Origin: Actinacidiphila bryophytorum
GTDB taxonomy: Bacteria > Actinomycetota > Actinomycetes > Streptomycetales > Streptomycetaceae
Assembly: GCF_016916835.1 (NCBI RefSeq)
Contig: NZ_JAFFIX010000012.1
Coordinates: 158,408-222,407 of the forward strand
DNA length: 64,000 nucleotides
Direction of reading: 5' to 3'
Shown: one piece after another, positions 33,159 through 40,821 of the stretch
How positions within the stretch are numbered: position 1 is the stretch's first letter
Layout of the letters: each line of letters starts with the position of its first letter
Position numbers and translations under genes: made by a program
Notes under the pieces: generated by a model
Databases searched by the model: none
Seen by the model: the letters and a program-made list of their open reading frames with translations, nothing else
Told to the model about the DNA's origin: nothing

Positions 33159-34103
33159 GTGGACCTGGACGACATAGCAGCCCGGCTCGGGGTGCCGGCC
33201 GAGGAGGTCGAGCGCGTGCACCGGCTCGCCGGTGACCACCCGTCGGCTCCGCTGCCCGCCAAGGCCGACGCGCCCGCGATCCTCGAACGGCTCGCGGTAC
33301 GCCCCGACGACGCCGCCGAGATCATGGCCGGCTGGCCCGACCCCGGCTCACCGCTGTGGACCGCGGAACTGCGCTGGCTGCTCGACCGCTCCACCGCCCT
33401 GGTCCGCGCCGACCTCGGCGGCCACCTGTGGCTCTCCCCCGGCCCGGAACTGCCCCGCGAGCGCGGCCCGGCCTGGCAGCACCTGTACGTGTACGCGTAC
33501 CTCGCACTGACCGGCGTCGTGACCGGCTACCACCGCGACCACGGCGTCGCGGAGGACGTCACCTGGGCGACCCTCGCGGACCTCGGCCGGAACCTCGCGA
33601 TCGACCGGCGGATGGACCGCGAGGGCTGGCCGGTCATGCAGAGCTGGCTGACGCTGCACGCCCGCGGCGGCCTGTACGAGCTGGGCAGGCTGCAGTTCCA
33701 GCGCGGCGGCGACACTCTCGACCTGCACATCCCCGAGGCCGGGCCGATGACACCGGCGGCGGTCACGGCGTCGCTGGACGAGGCCCGCGGCTTCTTCCCG
33801 CGGCACTTCCCCGAGGAGCAGTACACGGAGTTCGCGTGCGGCTCGTGGCTGCTCGACCCGCAGCTGCTGGAGTACCTGCCCGCGGACTCCAACATCGTCA
33901 GGTTCCAGCAGCGCTTCGAACTGGAGCCGTACGAGGAGCCGGAGGGCCTGGACGCCGACGTCGAGGTGCTGCGGTTCGCCTTCCGCTCGCTGAGCACACC
34001 GCTCGACCGACTGCCGCGCGGGACCGTGCTGCAGCGCGCGGTGGCCGACCACCTCAAGGCGGGCGGCCACTGGCAGTGGCGGCGGGGGCGCTTCCGGATC
34101 TAG
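33159..34103 (+). CDS. Acyltransferase-domain (GNAT-like) hypothetical protein
   Basis: A 314-residue protein. I chose GTG 33159 (VDLDDIAARLGVPAEEV), with AGGTAGGG at 33143-33150. The GTG three codons earlier is an alternative. The protein is soluble, rich in acidic and aromatic residues, with HLYVYAYLALTGVVTGYHRD and LGRNLAIDRRMDREGW in the middle and ECACG-less GNAT-like C-terminal part with FACGSWLLDPQL. It resembles actinobacterial proteins annotated as acyltransferase domain-containing (DUF5596 type). Acyl-CoA binding residues cannot be pinpointed. It ends before a strong intrinsic terminator. The function is a family guess. Confidence 0.72.
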   Translation: MDLDDIAARLGVPAEEVERVHRLAGDHPSAPLPAKADAPAILERLAVRPDDAAEIMAGWPDPGSPLWTAELRWLLDRSTALVRADLGGHLWLSPGPELPRERGPAWQHLYVYAYLALTGVVTGYHRDHGVAEDVTWATLADLGRNLAIDRRMDREGWPVMQSWLTLHARGGLYELGRLQFQRGGDTLDLHIPEAGPMTPAAVTASLDEARGFFPRHFPEEQYTEFACGSWLLDPQLLEYLPADSNIVRFQQRFELEPYEEPEGLDADVEVLRFAFRSLSTPLDRLPRGTVLQRAVADHLKAGGHWQWRRGRFRI

Positions 34104-34150
34104 CGCATCGCCGGGCCGTCCTACCGTCCGACGGCCCGTCGTACGCGGCA

Positions 34151-34184
34151 GGGGCGCCCCGCGGACTCGCGGGGCGCCCCTTTT
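34151..34184. terminator. Intrinsic terminator between convergent acyltransferase-like and rhodanese genes
   Basis: Perfect 13-bp stem GGGGCGCCCCGCG / CGCGGGGCGCCCC with loop GACT, then TTTT at 34181-34184. It is the only hairpin in the window with a real T-run, oriented for the rightward gene. Confidence 0.88.
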
Positions 34185-34199
34185 CCGGTCGCCGTGGGG

Positions 34200-34526
34200 T
34201 CAGGCGGTCTCGACGGGCAGGCCCGCCTCGACCCAGTCCTGGATTCCCTCGCGGTATTTGCGCACATCGGTGTAGCCGAGCGCGGTCAGGCGGTCGGCCA
34301 CCTGGCCGCTGTTCGGGCAGGCGGTGTTGGAGCAGTACGTGACGATCGCCGCGCCGCGGTCGGGCAGCAGCGCCGCCGCCTGGGCGTCGACGTCGCCGGG
34401 GGCCAGCGGGAGGGCACCGGGCAGGTGCTGCTGGGCGTAGTACTCGCCGCCCAGCGCGTCGAGGACGGTGACACGTCCCGCGGCTATCGCGTCCTGCAGG
34501 TCGCCGCGGGTGATGAGAGCGGTCAT
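34200..34526 (-). CDS. Rhodanese-domain protein
   Basis: A 108-residue protein from ATG 34526, behind GGAGAGGAA. It is a single rhodanese domain: VLDALGGEYYAQQHLPGALP is the CH2A-like segment and VTYCSNTACPNSGQVADRL carries the catalytic Cys loop, ending with LGYTDVRKYREGIQDWVEAG. Expected activity is sulfur transfer via a Cys persulfide; the loop length matches sulfurtransferases. A second Cys (ACPNS) sits five residues after the active Cys. It is divergent from a TetR regulator with only 37 bp between starts, so it is likely controlled by it. Arrangements like this often respond to thiol or oxidant stress, but no evidence here decides that. Confidence 0.88.
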   Translation of the reverse strand: MTALITRGDLQDAIAAGRVTVLDALGGEYYAQQHLPGALPLAPGDVDAQAAALLPDRGAAIVTYCSNTACPNSGQVADRLTALGYTDVRKYREGIQDWVEAGLPVETA

Positions 34527-34547
34527 GCTGGTTCCTCTCCGAGAAAC

Positions 34548-34559
34548 GGACTAGAGTCC
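34548..34559. promoter_or_regulatory. Dyad operator in the rhodanese/TetR gap
   Basis: GGACT-AG-AGTCC, a perfect inverted repeat with 5-bp arms. It contains TAGAGT (34552-34557), a good -10 hexamer ending 6 bp before the TetR ATG. Binding here would block both divergent genes. Confidence 0.6.
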
Positions 34560-34563
34560 TTAT

Positions 34564-35175
34564 ATGCCAGAGCTTAGCGGACCACGGTCCGGTTCGGAAG
34601 TCCCGCTGGAGTTGCTGCGTACTCCGCCGCCCAAGGAGCGCGCCGACGCGGCACGCAACCGCGCGGCCGTACTCGAAGCCGCCGCACGGCTCTTCGCCGA
34701 GCACGGCGTCGAGGCGGTCTCGCTCGACGCCGTCGCCGCCGCGGCGGGCGTCGGCAAGGGCACGCTCTTCCGGCGCTTCGGCGACAAGGCAGGGCTCGCG
34801 GTGGCACTCCTGGACAACCGGGAAAGCGTCCTGCAGGAGGCGATCCTGTACGGCCCCGCGCCGCTCGGCCCGGACGCCGCCCCCACAGAACGCCTCACCG
34901 CCTTCACCGACGCCTACCTCGACTTCCTGCTCCCCCACCTGGCACTGGTCCGCGTCTCCGAGACGGCCTCCCCCGGCGCCCGCTACCGGATCGGCGCATA
35001 CCGCTTCTGGCACCGCCACGTGGCCATCCTGCTGGCCTCGGCCCCCGACCCCGACGTCGCCGCCCACACCTTCCTGGCCGCACTGGCGGCCGAGCACGTG
35101 GCCGCGGTGCTGCCGGAACTGGGCGAGCAGCGCCTGCGGGCGGGCCTGCACCAACTGGGGGCGGCGCTGGCCTGA
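34564..35175 (+). CDS. TetR-family regulator, probably leaderless
   Basis: A 203-residue protein from ATG 34564. No Shine-Dalgarno sequence precedes it. Instead TAGAGT ends 6 bp before the ATG, so transcription probably begins at or next to the start codon. After a polar 23-residue lead, the HTH domain reads AAVLEAAARLFAEHGVEAVS, followed by LDAVAAAAGVGKGTLFRRFG. The rest is the helical ligand domain with few charged motifs (AFTDAYLDFLLPHLALVRVS). It is divergent from the rhodanese gene with a dyad in the 37-bp gap, so autorepression plus control of the rhodanese gene is likely. Ligand unknown. Confidence 0.88.
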   Translation: MPELSGPRSGSEVPLELLRTPPPKERADAARNRAAVLEAAARLFAEHGVEAVSLDAVAAAAGVGKGTLFRRFGDKAGLAVALLDNRESVLQEAILYGPAPLGPDAAPTERLTAFTDAYLDFLLPHLALVRVSETASPGARYRIGAYRFWHRHVAILLASAPDPDVAAHTFLAALAAEHVAAVLPELGEQRLRAGLHQLGAALA

Positions 35176-35209
35176 TCGGCGGCGCCGGGCCGGGCGGACT
35201 CACCTTCGG

Positions 35210-35242
35210 CAAAACTCCTGTACTCAGTCAAAATCCTGTGCA
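35210..35242 (+). repeat. Direct repeat upstream of small HTH gene
   Basis: CAAAACTCCTGTACT (35210-35224) and CAAAATCCTGTGCA (35229-35242) are near-identical copies 19 bp apart in a comparatively AT-rich stretch just before the start of the small HTH/Cys protein. They could be paired regulator half-sites. Confidence 0.5.
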
Positions 35243-35253
35243 TGCTTCAACGC

Positions 35254-35799
35254 ATGACCTCACAAGAGCTGTTGGACGACATCGCCGCCATACGCTGGCC
35301 GGACGGCGCGGACGACGCCGCGGAAAACCGTCGGGCCTTCGTCCGGCGGCAGGGCGCCGAGGCCGAGGCGCACGGCCCGCACCGCGATCCGCTCCTGACC
35401 TCCCTCGCGGACCTGGTCGCGGTCAAGAAGGCCGCCGACGAGCAGATCCGACTGCTCCTGGCCTACGGGCGGGTCTACGTCACGCCGCGCCCGCACACCC
35501 TGGAATCCCTCGGCCAGGCCGCCGACCTCACCCCCTCCGGCGTCAGCCGCGCCTTCGGCGCCAAGGAGGTCATGACCGTCGGCACCCTCACCGACCGGCG
35601 CCCGGCCGCCGTGGTGGCCGACCACAACCCCGACGACATCCCCGGCCCGGAGAGCCGCCGCCGCTGCACCTGGGGAGGCAGCCGGAAGAACCCCTGCACG
35701 GAGCCCCCCAAATACACGGTCACGGACAAGTCCGGCACGAAGTGGTCGTGCTGCGACACCCACCTCCCCGCCTACCTCCGCTCCCGCCCGACCCCCTGA
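35254..35799 (+). CDS. Small HTH and Cys-rich hypothetical protein
   Basis: A 181-residue protein from ATG 35254 (MTSQELLDDIAAIRWPDG). ATG at 35242 would add four residues. Neither start has a clear ribosome site. The middle part has a likely helix-turn-helix, TLESLGQAADLTPSGVSRAF followed by GAKEV. The C-terminal 45 residues are basic with Cys/His residues in RRRCTWGGSRKNPC and KWSCCDTHLPAYL, a possible zinc site. This N-to-C order suggests a DNA-binding protein of a type that I cannot name. It lies between a TetR gene and a MITE, and is preceded by a direct repeat. Confidence 0.65.
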   Translation: MTSQELLDDIAAIRWPDGADDAAENRRAFVRRQGAEAEAHGPHRDPLLTSLADLVAVKKAADEQIRLLLAYGRVYVTPRPHTLESLGQAADLTPSGVSRAFGAKEVMTVGTLTDRRPAAVVADHNPDDIPGPESRRRCTWGGSRKNPCTEPPKYTVTDKSGTKWSCCDTHLPAYLRSRPTP

Positions 35800-35896
35800 C
35801 CCGCCCCCGTCCGCCGCGCGGACGCGCCCTTGCCCTGGCCCGGCGGCCAAAGCCGTCGTAGGGCTGCTCGGTGGGCTCCCCGTCGAAGGCGGGGGG

Positions 35897-36077
35897 CTAG
35901 GCCGTGTTTTGGAAGTAGCGCCGTCCGCCCACAGGGCGGGCCCCGCGGCGTCCGGTGCGTGCGATCGCAAGGCGGAGGGTCGTCCTCGTAGTGGGCCTAC
36001 TCGGACGACTCCGACAACGCAGCGAGCGTGCGTGCCAGGCGTCGCGGGGCAGGCGGGACTTCCACAACACGGCCTAG
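35897..36077. mobile_element. 181-bp MITE with 20-bp terminal inverted repeats
   Basis: Left end CTAGGCCGTGTTTTGGAAGT (35897-35916) and right end ACTTCCACAACACGGCCTAG (36058-36077) are inverted copies with a single mismatch. CTAG at each edge is the likely target-site duplication. The interior carries no transposase. It has a hairpin near 35986-36015 (GTCGTCC..GTAG/CTAC..GGACGAC). Ends and interior look like the non-autonomous relatives of IS5-family elements that I recall as frequent in Streptomyces; the family assignment is from memory. The right end overlaps the stop codon of the small membrane protein at 36074-36289. Confidence 0.85.
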
Positions 36078-36289
36078 CGGTGGTGTCGGGTGTGCCAGGC
36101 CACGAATGCGAAGGCGATTGCGGCTGCGGTGATCGCCGCGATCGGGGCGGCCGGGCCCGTGGACGGGTGGGCGGCCAGGAGGGCGATCGACGTCACCGCG
36201 GCCACGGTTGCGGCGGCGGTCAGCCATTGCGCCCAGCGGGGCAGCAGGGTCAGGTCGATGCGTCTTCTGCCGTCGGGGCCCGTCTGCAT
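36074..36289 (-). CDS. Small two-helix membrane protein ending in a MITE
   Basis: A 71-residue protein from ATG 36289 (MQTGPDGRRRIDLTLLPRW). Two hydrophobic stretches are visible, WLTAAATVAAVTSIALLAAH and APIAAITAAAIAFAFVAWHT, with a basic His-rich tail RHHR. The TAG stop (36074-36076) lies inside the CTAG target duplication and inverted repeat of the MITE, so the element inserted exactly at the stop codon and kept it. No function is recognised. An authentic gene is supported by the membrane-helix pattern and typical codon bias, but the short length leaves doubt. Confidence 0.55.
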   Translation of the reverse strand: MQTGPDGRRRIDLTLLPRWAQWLTAAATVAAVTSIALLAAHPSTGPAAPIAAITAAAIAFAFVAWHTRHHR

Positions 36290-36426
36290 GGGGTCGAGTG
36301 TAGGCGGGCCGCGTTGCCCGATCGGGCAGTCGACGGAGCACCCAACGGGGCACCTCTCACCGTCGCGGGTCCGCTCGCTGCGGTTCTACCGTGGCCCCGA
36401 GTGCCCAGGCCGGCTTCGAGGGGGCG

Positions 36427-39400
36427 ATGTTGGCGGTGACGCGGCCCGACGATCGCGGCGACGGCCATGCCTTCGCCCGCACGGGCGTGCCGCGGACCGG
36501 GGCCGTCGAGCCTGCCGGCCGTCCTGCGGCCGGCTCCGCGCTGCTGGCCCTCCAGCGGCAGGCGGGCAACCGCGCGGTCGGCGCGCTCCTCGGCCGTATG
36601 CCCCGACTGCCGGTCCAGCGCGAGCCGGACGGGGGCCAGCAGGCGGCGATCGCCTCGAAGGCGAGCGCCGTGGCCGAGCAGGCCAGGCAGAGCGCCGACG
36701 GCCACGAGGGCGAGGACCCGCCGGCCGTGGAGCCGGCCCAGAAGGCGCAGGCGCGCGGCGAGCAGCAGGGCAACTTCGCCCAGCCGGACACCGTGACAGG
36801 CCCGGCCGCGACGGTGAGCGGCGCCGCCGCGCAGACGCAGGCGGACGTCGCGGCTCCCGCGCAGAAGACCGGCGAGAAGGGCGGCGGGGCGCAGCCGGAG
36901 GGCGCCGACGCGGGACCGGCGGCCGCCGCGGCCGCCGCGGTCGCCACCGCGCAGGCCAGGACGGCGGCCGCCGTGGCCGCCGCGAACTCGGTTGCCGCGC
37001 CCGACCTTCCCCCCGACCTCGTCCCGCCGAAGGCCGTCGACCCGGTCGACTCGGTGGGCGCGCCGCTCCCGGTCGATCCCGCGGGCGACGTCGCGGCCGG
37101 GCTCGTCGCCGTACGGATCGCCCACCTGCGGCACGGGGCGCAGCAGGTTGCGATCGACGCGGCCGCCCACCGGGCGAGGTCGCACGCGCTGCGGGCCGGC
37201 CTCGCCGAGGCGCACGGCAGGATCGGCGAGGCCGAGGGCTCGATCGGCACGGTCAAGGGCTATGTCGCGCACCGCCGTACGGTGACCGAGCAGGCGGGCC
37301 AGGCGCTGGAGAGTTCGCAGGAGAAGGCGGCGAAGGTCGCAGGGGAGGCACCGGGTTTCGCGGGCCAGGCAGACGCGGGGCAGGCGCGGACGGGGCCGAT
37401 GGTCAGCGAGTCCGGCCGGCTGGCCGCCGACGCGGGCAGCCAGAGCCCGGACGACGAGGAGGCCGCCGCCAAGTCGCGCCAGCAGGGCGGCCAGATCCAG
37501 CAGGTCAACGCCTCCCTCACCAGCATCGATTCGGCCGCCGCCCGGACGGGCGAGAAGGCGCGCTCCCTGCAGTCCGACGCGGCCCGGGCGACCGCGCAGA
37601 ACACCGCGAGCCAGGCCTCGATCACCGCGGCCGGCGCGGGACTGGACTCGACGGACGCGAAGTTGGGCGAGCTGACGACGCAGAACGACGCCGCCAGGAG
37701 CGCCGTGGAGGGCCTGGCGGGGAGCCCCGCCGAGTTGGACGAGGGGGCGGCGGCCCAACAGGGTAGGGCCGACGCAGTCCTGGCCAGGTCGGTGCAGTTG
37801 GAAGCCCGTATGCACGCCGTCCAGGAGGGCTACCAGGCCCGGCTGTCCGGCCTGCCCGGCCCGCCGCCGCACCGGCGCCGCCCGGGCACGGCGCTGCCGG
37901 CGGACGGCGGTGTCCCCGTGCAGCGGCAGGCCACCGCGGCGGCCCCACCCCCGCGTGAACGCTTCGCGGAACTGGACGAGTTCGCGCGGACGATCTCGAA
38001 CGACCAGGAGTCGGCGGAGGACCGGGCCAGGGCGGCCCGCGAGGCGCAGGCGCAGCAGCAGGCGGACCTGCGGGCGATCAACGACGAGTGCGGCGGGGAC
38101 TTCTCGACGCTCGACGCGGCGGACAAGGCTCGGATCGGCCTGCAGTTGACCTTCTCCCGCTCCTTCGGGTCGCTCGCGGCGACGAACTGGCCGCGGTTCG
38201 GCCTCAGCATCCTGCGCGGCTTCGTCGACCCGCGGGTGTCGATGGCGGGCATCGTCTCGGGTCTCGGCATGATCCTCAGCGGCGGCGCCAACCTCTTCAG
38301 CGCCCAGCAGTGGGCGGCCGATCCGCTGGGCAACCTGCTGAAGTCCGCGGCCGACATCGCCACCGGCGTGACCGTCGTCCTCGGGTCGATCGCCGGTCTC
38401 GCGGTCGCGGTCATCGCGATCTCCGCGGCGATCATCCTGCTCTCGTGGGGGACTTTGGCACCGGTGTTCCTGCCGGTGATCTCGTTCTGCAGCGCGGTCG
38501 CCTCGACGGTCGGGCCGTGGGCGGTCGAAGCGGCGGCGATCGCCCTGGAGCTGAACGCGTACGTCCTGATCAAGAACCTGGTCGACGCGGCCACCGCCCC
38601 GACGGCCGACGCGCTCGAACGCGAGTCGGTGGCCATGAGCCAGGACGTCAACACCATGGGCATGATGGCCATGCAGATCGCGGGCGACCACCTCGGCAAG
38701 GCGGTCGGCCCCGCCATCGGCGAGTCGCTGGGCGGCGCCACGAAGGGCCTCGCCAACTCCGGCACCGCCGCGGGCGCGATGCTCTCGGAGAACCTCACCA
38801 GGATCGGCGGCGCCATGACGGAGGGCGGCGCCATGGCTGACGCATGGGCCGGGCGCGACGCCCCGGTGGCGGCTCCCGCCGGTGGCGGTGCCGGTGTCGA
38901 AGCGGGGGTGGAGGCCGCCGGTTCCGGCGGCGGGGGCCTGGACACGGCCCCGGCGCCGGACGCGGCGGCGACGGCACCGGCAGCCCCGGCAGCTCCCGCG
39001 GTGGACGCGGCACCGACCGCCCCCGCGGTCGACACGGCCCCCGCCGCCCCCGCCGTGGACACGGCACCGAGCGGCCCCACGAGTACGCCGGAGCCGCCCG
39101 CCCCGGCCGCTCCCGCCGCGACCGCCACCCCCGCCGCCCCCGCCGCCCCCGCCGCGTCGCCGACCGAAGCTCCCCCGGCAGCGGCGGCGCCCCCGACCGA
39201 AGCACCGCCCGCGGCGGGCGCAGCCCCTGCGCCCCAGGACTTCCAGGGCGGCCAAGCGGCCAACGACAACGCCGGGTTCACCCCGGAGAGCAACGAGCAG
39301 GTGCTTGCCGCGACGGGAACCGACGACGCCGTACCCGTCGAGGCGAAACCGCGCTTCACGGTCATCGAGGGCGGCGCGGGCGATCCGAACGCACCGCGGG

Positions 39401-40296
39401 CCATGGCCGGCGGCGACGGCCCGACCGGCGGCGGCGTCGAGGTCGGAACAGGCAGCGGAACGGGCGGCGGGACAAGCGGCGGGACAAGCGGCGGGACAAG
39501 CGGCGGGACAAGCGAGGTCGGGCCGGCGGGGCCGGCCGGCCCGCGTTCGGCCGCCGGAGGCGAAGGCGGCGGCACAACCACCGCCCCCGAAGCGCCACTT
39601 GCCGGCCCCGAGACGGCCGCGCCCCCGGAAGTCGCCGGTGTGCCGGACGAGTTCAGGGGAGGCGAGGCCGCCAACGACAACGCGGCACCGTCCCCGACAC
39701 CGGCCGCCGCCACTCCCGCGGAACGCCTCCAGGGACTCGAATCACGTATCGAGGCCCTGGAGGGCACGGAGGCTCCCGCAGCCGGCATGATCGGCGAGTT
39801 CGAGGAGATCGACCCGCACGCACCGGACGCCGCCGAGCGCATCGCGGCGCTGGAGGAGCGGGTGTCCTTCTGGGAGAGCGAGGCCCCCGGCCCCGCGGAA
39901 CCCACCCTCGGTGAGGCGACCGCCGAGTCGGAGGCGGCCCGCCGGGCGACCGTGGGCGAGGCAGCGGAGCGACTGGAGGCCAACAGGGTGCAGGGGGCGG
40001 AAGGTGAGCTCCGCGTCGAGATCGAGATCCGGTCGGGACAGGTGATACCCGAACTCGGCTCACCCGCGACCCTGGTGGGCAGCCAGGTCCAGGTGCAGAC
40101 CTCCGCGGGCCTGCGCATCATCGACCACCTGGTCGAGCTGCCCTCCGGTGAACTCGTCGCCCTGGAGGTCAAGACCGGCGGCGCCGTCCGCTCCGATTAC
40201 CAGCTCGCCTGCGACCGCGTCATGGCACTGGAGGGCGGCACCCGGGCGGGCGGCGTCCGTTTGGACCCGATCCGCACCGTGGTCCTCCAGCGCTGA
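36427..40296 (+). CDS. Modular LQRxAGN polymorphic toxin / injection-system cargo candidate with PD-(D/E)xK C terminus
   Basis: A 1289-residue protein from ATG 36427, with GAGGGGG just upstream. GTG at 36391 is an alternative. Residues 42-51 read LQRQAGNRAV and 63-65 VQR, the signature that I associate with actinobacterial DUF4157/contractile-injection-associated proteins. A second PVQRQ occurs near 497. Residues about 180-480 are Ala/Gln/Glu-rich helices of coiled-coil type. Residues about 590-720 contain long hydrophobic helices (IATGVTVVLGSIAGLAVAVI), a colicin-like membrane region. Residues about 815-935 are an Ala/Pro linker. Twin motifs FQGGQAANDNA (939-949) and FRGGEAANDNA (1076-1086) flank a GGTS repeat. 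Residues about 1187-1289 end with D1233 and E1247-V-K1249 in IIDHLVELPSGELVALEVK, a PD-(D/E)xK nuclease pattern. No signal peptide is seen. No sheath or tube genes are nearby. A DNA- or RNA-cutting toxin delivered by an injection apparatus is inferred. Confidence 0.78.
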   Translation: MLAVTRPDDRGDGHAFARTGVPRTGAVEPAGRPAAGSALLALQRQAGNRAVGALLGRMPRLPVQREPDGGQQAAIASKASAVAEQARQSADGHEGEDPPAVEPAQKAQARGEQQGNFAQPDTVTGPAATVSGAAAQTQADVAAPAQKTGEKGGGAQPEGADAGPAAAAAAAVATAQARTAAAVAAANSVAAPDLPPDLVPPKAVDPVDSVGAPLPVDPAGDVAAGLVAVRIAHLRHGAQQVAIDAAAHRARSHALRAGLAEAHGRIGEAEGSIGTVKGYVAHRRTVTEQAGQALESSQEKAAKVAGEAPGFAGQADAGQARTGPMVSESGRLAADAGSQSPDDEEAAAKSRQQGGQIQQVNASLTSIDSAAARTGEKARSLQSDAARATAQNTASQASITAAGAGLDSTDAKLGELTTQNDAARSAVEGLAGSPAELDEGAAAQQGRADAVLARSVQLEARMHAVQEGYQARLSGLPGPPPHRRRPGTALPADGGVPVQRQATAAAPPPRERFAELDEFARTISNDQESAEDRARAAREAQAQQQADLRAINDECGGDFSTLDAADKARIGLQLTFSRSFGSLAATNWPRFGLSILRGFVDPRVSMAGIVSGLGMILSGGANLFSAQQWAADPLGNLLKSAADIATGVTVVLGSIAGLAVAVIAISAAIILLSWGTLAPVFLPVISFCSAVASTVGPWAVEAAAIALELNAYVLIKNLVDAATAPTADALERESVAMSQDVNTMGMMAMQIAGDHLGKAVGPAIGESLGGATKGLANSGTAAGAMLSENLTRIGGAMTEGGAMADAWAGRDAPVAAPAGGGAGVEAGVEAAGSGGGGLDTAPAPDAAATAPAAPAAPAVDAAPTAPAVDTAPAAPAVDTAPSGPTSTPEPPAPAAPAATATPAAPAAPAASPTEAPPAAAAPPTEAPPAAGAAPAPQDFQGGQAANDNAGFTPESNEQVLAATGTDDAVPVEAKPRFTVIEGGAGDPNAPRAMAGGDGPTGGGVEVGTGSGTGGGTSGGTSGGTSGGTSEVGPAGPAGPRSAAGGEGGGTTTAPEAPLAGPETAAPPEVAGVPDEFRGGEAANDNAAPSPTPAAATPAERLQGLESRIEALEGTEAPAAGMIGEFEEIDPHAPDAAERIAALEERVSFWESEAPGPAEPTLGEATAESEAARRATVGEAAERLEANRVQGAEGELRVEIEIRSGQVIPELGSPATLVGSQVQVQTSAGLRIIDHLVELPSGELVALEVKTGGAVRSDYQLACDRVMALEGGTRAGGVRLDPIRTVVLQR
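39466..39513 (+). repeat. Four perfect 12-bp tandem repeats inside the modular protein gene
   Basis: GGCGGGACAAGC is repeated four times without mismatch and encodes the GGTS tetrapeptide repeat in the linker between the two AANDNA motifs. Likely slippage-prone, so linker length may vary between strains. Confidence 0.92.
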
Positions 40297-40343
40297 CCGC
40301 CGCGCGCGCCCTGCCGCGGAGGGGCGTTGGCATACTTGCCCCC

Positions 40344-40811
40344 ATGACGGGCGAGGGCGGGATACAGACGCGGGGACGTACGACGGCCGGGACGCTGTGG
40401 CGGGCGGCCGTGGTCCTCGCCGTGGCGGCGGGCGCGGTGGCCGCCGGATCGTGGGCGGGCTCGCGCCTGGTCGGGTACGACACGCGGCTCGGCATGGTCC
40501 CCGCGGTGCCCGCGGCCTTCGCCGTCGGTGTGCTGAGCGTGCTGTGGCTGCGGGCCAGGAACGGCTTCGTCGCGGGCCCGCTGCTCGGCACCCTGCTCGC
40601 GGTGCTGTCGGGCGCCCAGCTGCTCCACGACCACCGCGGTGTGGTCGCCGGCGGCGCCGTCCACCTGGTCCGCTCCGGCATGGGGGTCTACGAGGAGTCC
40701 CTGCTGGCGGCGGGCACGGTGGCCGCCGTCGTGTGCGTCGTCATCGCCGCGGTGAGCGGCCACCGCCACCCCCGCCAGGACCCCCCGCAGGACGCCCCCG
40801 CATCGGCGTGA
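40344..40811 (+). CDS. Four-helix membrane protein downstream of the modular toxin candidate
   Basis: A 155-residue protein from ATG 40344. No ribosome site is evident. CATACT ends 7 bp before the ATG, consistent with a leaderless start. Four hydrophobic segments are visible: LWRAAVVLAVAAGAVAAGSW, VPAAFAVGVLSVLWLRA, AGPLLGTLLAVLSGAQL and LLAAGTVAAVVCVVIAAVSG, then a Pro/His-rich tail. It starts 47 bp after the modular protein. A membrane immunity protein would suit a pore-forming toxin better than a nuclease, so the pairing may be incidental. No family is recognised. Confidence 0.7.
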   Translation: MTGEGGIQTRGRTTAGTLWRAAVVLAVAAGAVAAGSWAGSRLVGYDTRLGMVPAVPAAFAVGVLSVLWLRARNGFVAGPLLGTLLAVLSGAQLLHDHRGVVAGGAVHLVRSGMGVYEESLLAAGTVAAVVCVVIAAVSGHRHPRQDPPQDAPASA

Positions 40812-40821
40812 GCCGTCCTTA

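Noticed and set aside
36391..36426. GTG 36391 as the start of the modular protein
   Set aside because: There is no ribosome site before it, whereas ATG 36427 follows GAGGGGG. It is kept as an alternative only.
36250..39255. 1001-residue reading frame on the minus strand opposite the modular protein
   Set aside because: It is Arg/Gly-rich and without domain motifs. The plus frame has the LQRxAGN signature, helices and a nuclease-like end, so this is a GC-bias shadow.
36427..40296. Large protein as a colicin-type pore former
   Set aside because: The hydrophobic stretch is central, not C-terminal as in pore-forming colicins, and the end carries D...ExK. A translocation role fits better, though it is not proven.
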